A DNA stretch of 64,000 nucleotides from positions 2,976,001 through 3,040,000 of the forward strand of contig NZ_CP008849.1 of NCBI RefSeq assembly GCF_000730385.1. Reading direction: 5' to 3'. The stretch's first letter is position 1. Each line of letters begins with the position of its first letter. Position numbers and translations under genes: made by a program. Below, piece after piece: positions 35,926 to 43,474 of this stretch. The notes beneath the pieces are model-generated. The model did no database searches. It worked only from the letters and a program-made list of their open reading frames with translations, and had not been told where the DNA came from. This DNA comes from Alteromonas australica (lineage in GTDB: Bacteria > Pseudomonadota > Gammaproteobacteria > Enterobacterales > Alteromonadaceae).

Positions 35926-37295
35926 AAAAAAGTACAATTTATATAGCCGACTATATTCTCCCCATGGACGATGATAATACCTTAATTGAAAACGGAGGCA
36001 TTCTAGTTGAAGACGGCATAATTAAGTCCATTGATGCCTCAGAAGAGTTAACCGTAACTTTTCCTCATGCAGAGGTTGTATACCTTGAGAATCAACTCCT
36101 AATGCCGGGTTTAATTAATACGCATTGCCACTCTGGCATGCTGCGAGGAACGGCGGAAGGCTTGCCTGTTTGGGATTGGTTACAACAGTATATTGACCCT
36201 ATGCACCGTGTGCTATTGCCTGAAGACGCATCGTTATCTTCATGGTTATGCTATGCAGAAGCTTTATTGTCTGGCACCACTTGCATAGTGGATATGTGGC
36301 GATACATGCATGGCAGCGCCGAAGCTGCAGAGCAACTAGGCATTCGCGCGTGTTTAGTGCCGTATGTCGCCGAACACCCCGACCACAACTATTTTGAAAC
36401 GTTAGATACCAATGAACAGTTAATCAATCAATGGCATGAAAAAGGTGATGGTCGCATTCAAGTTTGGGTGGGGTTAGAACATTTGTTTTACGCAGAGCCA
36501 CACGCATTAACCCGAATAGCGGCAATGTGTAACGACTACAACGTAGGGTTTCACACTCACAGCAATGAAAGTCAATTTGACGTAGAACAAACGTTAGCGC
36601 GCTATCAGTGCCGCCCTTTACACGCGTTAGAGCGACAAGGTTTGCTAGAAGCTCCCAAGGTGTTACTTGCCCATTGCGTATGGGTGGATGAAAGTGAAAT
36701 ATCCCTTATGGCGCACCGAAACATCGGCGTTGCGCACAACCCTATCAGTAATATGAAGCTCGCGTCTGGCGCTGCCCCCGTGGTTGAGATGCTAAAAGCC
36801 GGTATTGCCGTAGGGTTAGGCACTGACGGTGAAAAAGAAAACAATAACCTAGATATGTTTGAAGAGATGAAAACTGCGTCGCTGTTGGCGAAGTTTGTCA
36901 AACTTGATGCCGCCACCTTGGATGCTTGGGATGTGTGCAAAATGGCCACTATTAATGGCGCAAAAGCCTTAGGGCTAGCGCAAACCACAGGCTCACTAGA
37001 AGTAGGTAAATCAGCAGATATGATCAGTATTAACCTGAACACCCCAAGAATGACGCCTCTCATTGCCTCAGGCCCCTTAATGAATATTCACCACAATTTG
37101 GTTCATGCCGTACAAGGGCAAGACGTGAACATGACCATGGTGGCGGGAAAGGTACTGGTTAAAAACGGAAAGCTGCTAGAACACGATATCCAAACCTTGA
37201 TTGAGCAAGTCAATCTTGCCGCCCCCGCGCTCTTTGCTCGCAGAAATGCGTGGATGAAAACGTCAGGGGGAAGTAAAAACGCGCTGAATAAGTAG
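35922..37295 (+). CDS. amidohydrolase, nucleobase/adenosyl deaminase type
   Basis: 457 aa metal-dependent deaminase of the ATZ/TRZ/SAH-deaminase group. Metal ligands are visible as NTHCHSG near 66-70, His in GFHTHSNES near 210, His in LLAHCVWVDESE near 250, and Asp in GLGTDGEKENNNLDMFEEM near 305. The GTDG-x-NNNLDM loop and adjacent GTAEGLPVWDWLQQYI suit purine or pterin deaminases such as guanine, 8-oxoguanine or isoxanthopterin deaminase. Coupling to an NCS2 purine permease supports a purine-like substrate; the exact base is unknown. Confidence 0.82.
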   Translation: MKKSTIYIADYILPMDDDNTLIENGGILVEDGIIKSIDASEELTVTFPHAEVVYLENQLLMPGLINTHCHSGMLRGTAEGLPVWDWLQQYIDPMHRVLLPEDASLSSWLCYAEALLSGTTCIVDMWRYMHGSAEAAEQLGIRACLVPYVAEHPDHNYFETLDTNEQLINQWHEKGDGRIQVWVGLEHLFYAEPHALTRIAAMCNDYNVGFHTHSNESQFDVEQTLARYQCRPLHALERQGLLEAPKVLLAHCVWVDESEISLMAHRNIGVAHNPISNMKLASGAAPVVEMLKAGIAVGLGTDGEKENNNLDMFEEMKTASLLAKFVKLDAATLDAWDVCKMATINGAKALGLAQTTGSLEVGKSADMISINLNTPRMTPLIASGPLMNIHHNLVHAVQGQDVNMTMVAGKVLVKNGKLLEHDIQTLIEQVNLAAPALFARRNAWMKTSGGSKNALNK

Positions 37296-37311
37296 TGTTT
37301 ATTAGCATGAA

Positions 37312-37346
37312 AAGGTGTTGGGTAGTGCAGCGTGACCTAACACCTT
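37312..37346. terminator. bidirectional terminator between convergent genes
   Basis: AAGGTGTTGGGT (37312-37323) pairs with ACCTAACACCTT (37335-37346), one G-U pair, 11-base loop. The right arm overlaps the stop codon of the DUF6768-like gene. Confidence 0.65.
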
Positions 37347-37719
37347 ACTGCAACCCTTTGGCCTCAACCCATGCCCGCTGCCTAACCTCCATCATGCGCA
37401 TTTCTTTTGAAAGCATGTTGCGGTTGGTTTGCATGAATATCCAAAGCTTGGTGGCTACCTGTGCGTTAAAACTCACTATGAGTAATACCCCCCAAAATAC
37501 TTGGTCTGCACCTGGCGCGGTGAAAAACTGATAGCCACAGTAAAATAGCACTATGCTCAGTGCTATCGCTATAGCATAGCCTAGCTTCATCAAGCCAGAA
37601 AAGCGACTGTCAAACCCCAGTTTTAGGTAATCGGTTAAACCTTCACCTAGCATGCTGTCTAGCTCCTGCGACTGCTGTTTTAGGTAGCGCTTAATCTCAT
37701 CGTCTGAATTAGTCGTCAT
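37345..37719 (-). CDS. DUF6768-like two-helix membrane protein
   Basis: 124 aa with two membrane helices (about 47-66, YAIAIALSIVLFYCGYQFF, and about 75-95, WGVLLIVSFNAQVATKLWIFM) and charged ends. The C-terminal KLWIFMQTNRNMLSKEMRMMEVRQ matches the pattern I recall for DUF6768, whose members follow ECF sigma genes. It starts four bases after the sigma stop, so it is co-translated and is a candidate membrane anti-sigma partner, although no classic zinc anti-sigma motif is present. Confidence 0.65.
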   Translation of the reverse strand: MTTNSDDEIKRYLKQQSQELDSMLGEGLTDYLKLGFDSRFSGLMKLGYAIAIALSIVLFYCGYQFFTAPGADQVFWGVLLIVSFNAQVATKLWIFMQTNRNMLSKEMRMMEVRQRAWVEAKGLQ

Positions 37720-37723
37720 GGCT

Positions 37724-38242
37724 TTACTCCGTATCTGAAATGCGTTTTTTTAATAAGGTGCGTGCGCGGTGTAATCGCGACTTAACCGTGCCTAGTGGTA
37801 TTCCTGCCACTAGGCTTATCTCTTTAATATTTAAATCGTTAAGGTAAAACAGCTCTGCCACATCTCGTTCTTTCGCCGGTAGTGTAAATAAATGCCTTAA
37901 GGGTGAAAGGGGCTCGCTGAAGACCAGCTCTATGGTTTTTTCAGGGATATTTTCGTCTAGTAATACTTCATTGCGTGATGCTCTATACCAGTCGATTATT
38001 TCCCACCGCAGCGCTTTGTATAACCAGCTTTTAAACAGCGATACGTCGTTCAATCGCGTTACTCGTTTGGCAATTTTGGCCCATACATTTTGAACAAGAT
38101 CGTCTGCCACCATACTGTCTTTAACCCGCATTAATGCGTATTTTCGCATGGCAACATGAAAATGCTGATAGAGTTTGCCAAGCGCAGCCCTATCGCCAAA
38201 TTGAAGTTCTATCACCAGTAACTCTATGTCTGCATTTGTCAT
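37724..38242 (-). CDS. ECF-type RNA polymerase sigma factor
   Basis: 172 aa sigma-70 family protein. Region 2 is about 25-95 (MRKYALMRVKDSMVADDLVQNVWAKI with the DDLVQ-type core; SWLYKALRWEIIDWYRA), and region 4 is about 115-165 (LPAKERDVAELFYLNDLNIKEISLVAGIPLGTVKSRLHRARTLL). No region 3. Its ATG overlaps the stop of an upstream small membrane gene (TAATG), and the DUF6768-like gene follows after four bases: a three-gene regulatory operon. It is not of the FecI group by neighbours. Confidence 0.9.
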   Translation of the reverse strand: MTNADIELLVIELQFGDRAALGKLYQHFHVAMRKYALMRVKDSMVADDLVQNVWAKIAKRVTRLNDVSLFKSWLYKALRWEIIDWYRASRNEVLLDENIPEKTIELVFSEPLSPLRHLFTLPAKERDVAELFYLNDLNIKEISLVAGIPLGTVKSRLHRARTLLKKRISDTE

Positions 38243-38391
38243 TAATTTACAACAGTCTCAAATACTTCTATTAGAAAGGTAACCAAAAGCAATAGGAGTG
38301 TTATGAACATTGAGCGCCCTCTTCTTTTTATATAATGACGGGTCAAATGCACTTCGGGTTCGGACTTTTTAATTGCTGCCCACCATTTCAT
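38242..38391 (-). CDS. small single-helix membrane protein before the sigma gene
   Basis: 49 aa from ATG 38391, or 60 aa from ATG 38424. It has a basic middle (HYIKRRGRS) and one C-terminal helix (MFITLLLLLVTFLIEVF). GGAGGAGG stands immediately before ATG 38391 with tight spacing, whereas 38424 has no site. Its stop overlaps the sigma start by one base (TAATG), strong evidence of a real coupled gene. It could tether or inhibit the sigma factor; this is inference. Confidence 0.6.
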   Translation of the reverse strand: MKWWAAIKKSEPEVHLTRHYIKRRGRSMFITLLLLLVTFLIEVFETVVN

Positions 38392-38552
38392 ACCTCCTCC
38401 TAAGCCATACAAGCACTTTTGCATATCAACGATTAATTTTTAGCCTTAATGAGAGAAATTTCCTTTTCTTAGCACTCACTCTTAGCAAGCAATAGAACAA
38501 CGATGAAAGCAACCATTAAATAGGCTGTACCTACCATTAATAAGGAGATGTC

Positions 38553-40355
38553 ATGGCTAATCCACATGATTACAATGCGCAAGTCAATCGTACTCTTAAA
38601 AGCCTCAGTACCAGAGTGAAAGCGGCAGATGTCGCGAAAAGCCGAGCCGACGCAGCGTTAGCTGCTTCCGGCGGTGAGTCTATCCATAACACCAATGGTG
38701 ACGAGTTACTCATTTGCAAAGCAATGAATTTCACCAAAGGGTTATCACACCACGGCAACACAGGGTTAGTGGCTAATACTGATGACTACGCAGCCTTGGT
38801 GAAGGCTATTGACTCTGGCGACCCAGCAGATTTCAAAGCCATCAATGTGGGCGACCCGGGGCAATACAAATGGCGAGCTTGGGAAAGTGCTTCAGCCGGT
38901 TTAACTTTCGATTTACAAGGCCCAGACAGCCATGCTGTAACCATGTGCCCTCCTCCGGGGTTATCTAATAAAAAAGCGATTTTAACAGGCGAAATGGCCG
39001 AGGTTTACGCGCAAGCTTTATTGCGAGATGTACATTTCGCGGCCTTCTCTATGCCTAAAGAGAGCTTTTTATCTTTTGTTGGCGAGCATTCTCGGCATTA
39101 CCGTTCGTTAAAAAGAGAGCAGCAAAACGCTGACAGCATTGTTTCTATGCTTAATCAATTTTCCTTTGAAAATCGAGCTGCTGCTGCGCCTTTCACATTA
39201 ACAACCGCATTTAGGGGGATGACTCATGGGGATGTTGATGGCCCTTACCTTTCGCAGTTTTTGCTAAGTGGTGATACCGGTTTAAACCACAAAAACGACA
39301 CTAGCCCAGAGCATGATGCTAGCGACGGTAAAATTCGCTACGGCGCACAAGTAATCGATCAGCGTGTTCGGCAAGCCAGCGAGGAAAATTATCTTACCGA
39401 CTGGGACGAATGGCTTCATGTTCAAAATGGAGGAGACACCGGAAGCTTAGAGCATTACAAAGGAAACAATAGGCGATTTATCACTACCCCAAGAGACCTA
39501 GCCACCTTCGTGCATTACGACGCACTTTACCAAGCCTACTTGAATGCCTGTATTTTACTGTTGAATATCAAAGCGCCTTTGAGTGAAGGAATTCCTTATA
39601 CCCAAAGTGACGAACAAGACAGACAGCAGGGCTTTGCCCTTTACGGTGGCCCACACATACTCACCTTAGTGACAGAGGTGGCAACCCGTGCACTTAAAGC
39701 CGTTCGATATCAAAAATTTAATGTACACCGGCGCTTACGCCCCGAAGCACTGGCTGCGCGTATTGAAAAAGCCGATATATTACCCGACGAAGTAAAGCCG
39801 CAATTTACGGCTATGCGGAGTGAAATAGACAACGCTGGGCTTGCAGAAAAATTACAGCACGCCTCAGGCAATTTGCTGTTACCTATGGCCTTTGCGGAAG
39901 GGTCACCCATGCACCCTTCTTATGGTGCTGGCCACGCTACCGTAGCGGGTGCATGTGTCACCATGCTAAAAGCGTTTTTCAATGGTGCAAACTATCTCCA
40001 TGTTTCAAAAAACGGGGAAAGCATTAGCGTGGATGACCAAAGTTACCAAAGTGATTACGCTTTTGTGCCCTCCCCTGATGGAAAACGTTTAAGGGTTGTG
40101 GAAGTGAGTCGTTCGCTCACCTTAGAAGGCGAGCTCAACAAGCTGGCCGCTAACATTTCAATTGGACGCGATTGGGCAGGCGTGCATTACTACAGTGACT
40201 ATCGCGAGTCACTATTAATGGGTGAGGAAATTGCGATGGGCATTTTACAGGAGCAAACACTCACCCATAATGCAAAAGAAAACCTGGTATTTAAATTTAA
40301 TCAATTCACAGGCACAGAAGTGGAAATTAAGAACGGCGAAATTAAACCTACCTAG
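38553..40355 (+). CDS. vanadium-dependent haloperoxidase-like (PAP2 superfamily) protein
   Basis: 600 aa without a signal peptide. The C-terminal half carries the vanadate/phosphate site of the PAP2/haloperoxidase fold: VHRRLRPEAL near 390-400, HPSYGAGHATVAGA near 452 (the PSxGHA box), and GRDWAGVHYYSDYRESLLMGEEIA near 537, with the Arg-x5-His pair. The family oxidises halides with peroxide, or acts as acid phosphatase; the sequence alone does not decide which. AAGGAG precedes ATG 38553. It is divergent from the ECF sigma unit and convergent with the metallophosphoesterase (12-base gap). Confidence 0.82.
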   Translation: MANPHDYNAQVNRTLKSLSTRVKAADVAKSRADAALAASGGESIHNTNGDELLICKAMNFTKGLSHHGNTGLVANTDDYAALVKAIDSGDPADFKAINVGDPGQYKWRAWESASAGLTFDLQGPDSHAVTMCPPPGLSNKKAILTGEMAEVYAQALLRDVHFAAFSMPKESFLSFVGEHSRHYRSLKREQQNADSIVSMLNQFSFENRAAAAPFTLTTAFRGMTHGDVDGPYLSQFLLSGDTGLNHKNDTSPEHDASDGKIRYGAQVIDQRVRQASEENYLTDWDEWLHVQNGGDTGSLEHYKGNNRRFITTPRDLATFVHYDALYQAYLNACILLLNIKAPLSEGIPYTQSDEQDRQQGFALYGGPHILTLVTEVATRALKAVRYQKFNVHRRLRPEALAARIEKADILPDEVKPQFTAMRSEIDNAGLAEKLQHASGNLLLPMAFAEGSPMHPSYGAGHATVAGACVTMLKAFFNGANYLHVSKNGESISVDDQSYQSDYAFVPSPDGKRLRVVEVSRSLTLEGELNKLAANISIGRDWAGVHYYSDYRESLLMGEEIAMGILQEQTLTHNAKENLVFKFNQFTGTEVEIKNGEIKPT

Positions 40356-40367
40356 GGTGCTTTATTG

Positions 40368-42173
40368 TTAGTCCCTTAAATTTAGGGTTTGTATTGCTGT
40401 GTCTTTACTCGCGCGTTCAACCGTTTCGATAATCATTGATATCACGGCTTCCAGTTGCTCTGTTAGCTTCACATTCGCAGCCTGTGAAGTGATGGAGAGT
40501 GAAGGTCGTCGATTTCTAAAGACTCGGTCGAGCGCGCGGTAAAAGGCGCGCCTTCCATTTAAATTGGCAAAGCTACCCGCATTCCTTGCGCGATAGAAAT
40601 CATAAACCAAGGTGATAGCGTCTTGGGATAGTACCTCATCATATTGCGGCCCGCTCAGGGTATACCCCAAACGAGCAACAATATCGCCAATCGTTGATTG
40701 GGTTAATGTGTTAACCACACTTTCAGGCCATTCTTTTACTAAATAACGATGGTGAATAATCTGTTTTAGGTGCTCATCGGTAAACGATGAGTAATCTGGT
40801 GCGTTAAGAATATTCTTATCCCAAACGTTCAAGTTATGAGCTCGACGGAACTGCCTCTCTTTTGCGTAAATGGGAAACCAGCGGGTAAACTGTGGCACAT
40901 TTTTCACTACTTTCGTTTCTATTAGCGCCTCTCCAGAAGGGTCCAGTTTCAGCACTGTATAGCCAGGTTGGTAAGCCGCAAGTGACGGTACCTGCACATT
41001 TAATAAACCCTGGGGTTGTATGCGACTTATATCAAACAGATGCATATGCCCCCCGAAATGCAACTTAAGCCCTGTATTGGCAAGTATTGCAGTGGTTTTT
41101 GCTGTAGGTAAACGGGATAGCTGCATAGTGTTTTGCCCAAACACCCTCGCCATTGCGCTTGCTTGATCATCATAGAAATCGGCCATGGGAAAGTGGCTAA
41201 AACTCACTAAAAGTTTGTTTTCTCGCTTGGCACGCTGTACAAGATTCGCTATCCATTCAATAAGTTGGGGTTTATATTCTCGCAATGCGTTATAACCGGC
41301 ATTGCTAGACCCCTTAAACTTTCCCATTCCACTGCCGCTTTCTGGAATATAAACATTGGCATCTATGGCTAATAGCCAAAGCCCTTCGGTGGGTTCCACC
41401 AGGTAACTCATATCAGGCATGGCGATGCAGTTGACATTATCATCGCACCATTGCCATGCCCGTTTAGCTAAATCGGCAGTACCAAAAGGCGTTTCATACA
41501 AAATGTCACTACTGTGAGGTTGAAACCCATGGGCGGCCAGCGCGTTGGCAATTTCTTTGTATCCCCACTCTTTGACGCCATCGCTACAATGAACAGCCTT
41601 GCCACTGATGCAGTCTTTGTGAAGTGGGCTAACAACACGAATCTCATTCCCTTCAGCCGCTAAAAAGTTGGCCTTTCCCCCAGGCCTAGTAAACGGACGA
41701 ACAGGGTCGTGATTACCATTAATGGCAAAAAAGCGCATTCCGTATTTTTCGGTATATTCATTGAGAATGGCGTTTAAGGCCTCGATATTGGATGGTTGAC
41801 CATCATCTGAGAAGTCACCTGGCAGGGCGACAAGTTGAATACCTTGTTCAGCAATATCCTCTAACGCGGTACGCAACACCACACTATTTTCATTAAATAA
41901 CCGAGTAGAATGAAGCTGTGCTTGCATACTACGTAACAATACGGGTTGTTTCGTCGCGGGATCCTTAGGCAAGAGCGCACTAGGGATCCCTTTAGCCGCA
42001 GCCACTGGCGCATGCAAATGAATATCGGCGATAAAAGCAATTTGCTGTTTTTTTTCTAGCGCCTTGGCGTGCGCATTAGCCAAGGGCAATAAGCAGGCTC
42101 CCCAAAGCAGAAAGATAAATAAAAGACGGGGAAATACGGCGCTAACCACTGTGTACCGCTGGCGATTTTTCAT
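40368..42173 (-). CDS. exported calcineurin-like metallophosphoesterase
   Basis: 601 aa. An N-terminal signal/anchor (LLFIFLLWGACLLPLANAHA, cleavage near residue 36) precedes a complete metallophosphoesterase site: FIADIHLH near 47, LPGDFSDDGQPSN near 117, NGNHDP near 150, SFSHFPM near 325, and FGGHMHLFD near 375. The C-terminal 180 residues are a helical extension without known motifs. Periplasmic location and the neighbouring PI-phospholipase C suggest dephosphorylation of a lipid- or inositol-derived phosphodiester or monoester. It is divergent from that gene across 217 bases that hold a symmetric pair of AAACGGGGAC elements. Confidence 0.85.
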   Translation of the reverse strand: MKNRQRYTVVSAVFPRLLFIFLLWGACLLPLANAHAKALEKKQQIAFIADIHLHAPVAAAKGIPSALLPKDPATKQPVLLRSMQAQLHSTRLFNENSVVLRTALEDIAEQGIQLVALPGDFSDDGQPSNIEALNAILNEYTEKYGMRFFAINGNHDPVRPFTRPGGKANFLAAEGNEIRVVSPLHKDCISGKAVHCSDGVKEWGYKEIANALAAHGFQPHSSDILYETPFGTADLAKRAWQWCDDNVNCIAMPDMSYLVEPTEGLWLLAIDANVYIPESGSGMGKFKGSSNAGYNALREYKPQLIEWIANLVQRAKRENKLLVSFSHFPMADFYDDQASAMARVFGQNTMQLSRLPTAKTTAILANTGLKLHFGGHMHLFDISRIQPQGLLNVQVPSLAAYQPGYTVLKLDPSGEALIETKVVKNVPQFTRWFPIYAKERQFRRAHNLNVWDKNILNAPDYSSFTDEHLKQIIHHRYLVKEWPESVVNTLTQSTIGDIVARLGYTLSGPQYDEVLSQDAITLVYDFYRARNAGSFANLNGRRAFYRALDRVFRNRRPSLSITSQAANVKLTEQLEAVISMIIETVERASKDTAIQTLNLRD

Positions 42174-42242
42174 TCTTTTCTCGTTTAATCCTTGCCTAAT
42201 ACAAAATTACAACATCACACAAAGAAGACACCGTTCACCGCG

Positions 42243-42342
42243 AAACGGGGACAAATAAAATAAATTTTTTCCTAAATAAATCAGCAGGTTTATGACACTT
42301 TTATTAAATTTATCATTACCGCAACTTTTCTCGTCCCCGTTT
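42243..42342. repeat. paired inverted AAACGGGGAC elements in a divergent promoter region
   Basis: AAACGGGGAC on plus at 42243-42252 and the same ten bases on minus at 42333-42342, each facing the gene it precedes (148 and 160 bases before the starts of the PI-PLC and metallophosphoesterase genes). Context shares a following A-rich stretch. This could be a common activator or sigma -35 element. Confidence 0.6.
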
Positions 42343-42390
42343 TAAATCTCACTCACTCTACCTTCAAAAATACTGCTTATAAGTGAGTTT

Positions 42391-43455
42391 ATGCGTTTCG
42401 TGTCTTTTGTATTCGGGTGCTGTCTTATCTTAAGTGCTAAGGCGGCTTCTCTTAATGAATATCAGGTTATTGGATCCCACAATAGCTACAAAAAACCATT
42501 ACCTGTTTCGCTTTTGGCGTTTTTAGATAAACGTGCCCCTGGTATGTGGACAAAGCTCAACTACAGCCACCCATCGCTTACCGAGCAACTTGATATGGGG
42601 TTGCGACAGCTTGAAATCGATGTGGTAAACGACCCCCAAGGCGGGCAATACCACGCTCCTGAAACAGAGTTACTGTTAAACGACACCTGGTTCAATGATC
42701 AGCAGCGAGAACACCTGGCACAACCCGGTTTTAAGGTTATGCATATCCCTCATTTGGATATGCAAACTCACTGCGTTCTCTTTAGCACCTGTTTGACGCG
42801 TCTTGTGACTTGGTCCAATGCGCACCCTAATCATTTCCCCATCACCATTTTAGTGAACGCGAAAGAAACCCAGCCTGACTTTATCTCTCGACCTTCACCA
42901 GCGCCCTTTTCAGCACAAGCCTATAAGCGCCTAGATGACGAAATAGCGCAGTTACTTAAACATAAACTGGTTACGCCCGACGAGATTCGCGGTGAATTTA
43001 ACTCCCTCAAGCGGGCAGTGCTAACGCAAGGTTGGCCACAACTAGACAGCCTGCGCGGTAAGTTTTTATTTATCTTCGACGCCAACACCCACCAGCGCGC
43101 GCAATACGTGAAACACGCCCCCTCACTGAAAGGACGCAGCATGTTTATCTCGGTGCCTGAGGAGTGGGACGAAGCGGCTATTTTTATCCGCAACAACCCC
43201 CGCAACCAACTAGACGATATTCGGGCTTTGGTGGCGCAAGGTTTTTTAGTGCGCACCCGTGCAGATGCCAACCTAAGTGCCACCACTGACGACATGGCAT
43301 TACAAAAGCAAGCGGCATTCGCCAGTGGTGCACAGTTTATTTCTACCGATTTTTACGCAGGCGCTTTGCTGTCAAGGCAAAGGGGTCATGTGGTCTCTTT
43401 TGAGTCACCCCCCTTCGTACGAAGTCATCCTTTTTTAAACAATAACGTCAATTAA
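42391..43455 (+). CDS. Ca-dependent phosphoinositide phospholipase C-like protein
   Basis: 354 aa exported PI-PLC. Residues 1-19 are a signal peptide (LILSAKAA). The first catalytic His is H30 in VIGSHNSYK; the acidic metal residues are in LRQLEIDVVND near 68-78; the second His is in VMHIPHLDMQTHC near 120. These fit the bacterial Ca-dependent PI-PLC group. It would cleave phosphatidylinositol or glycosyl-phosphoinositides outside the inner membrane. It is followed after 19 bases by a TonB receptor, forming an operon for hydrolysis and uptake. Confidence 0.82.
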   Translation: MRFVSFVFGCCLILSAKAASLNEYQVIGSHNSYKKPLPVSLLAFLDKRAPGMWTKLNYSHPSLTEQLDMGLRQLEIDVVNDPQGGQYHAPETELLLNDTWFNDQQREHLAQPGFKVMHIPHLDMQTHCVLFSTCLTRLVTWSNAHPNHFPITILVNAKETQPDFISRPSPAPFSAQAYKRLDDEIAQLLKHKLVTPDEIRGEFNSLKRAVLTQGWPQLDSLRGKFLFIFDANTHQRAQYVKHAPSLKGRSMFISVPEEWDEAAIFIRNNPRNQLDDIRALVAQGFLVRTRADANLSATTDDMALQKQAAFASGAQFISTDFYAGALLSRQRGHVVSFESPPFVRSHPFLNNNVN

Positions 43456-43474
43456 CACGCAATAAGGAACACAC

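Noticed and set aside
36605..37063. 152-codon minus-strand frame inside the deaminase gene
   Set aside because: Antisense shadow; deaminase motifs on the plus strand are continuous.
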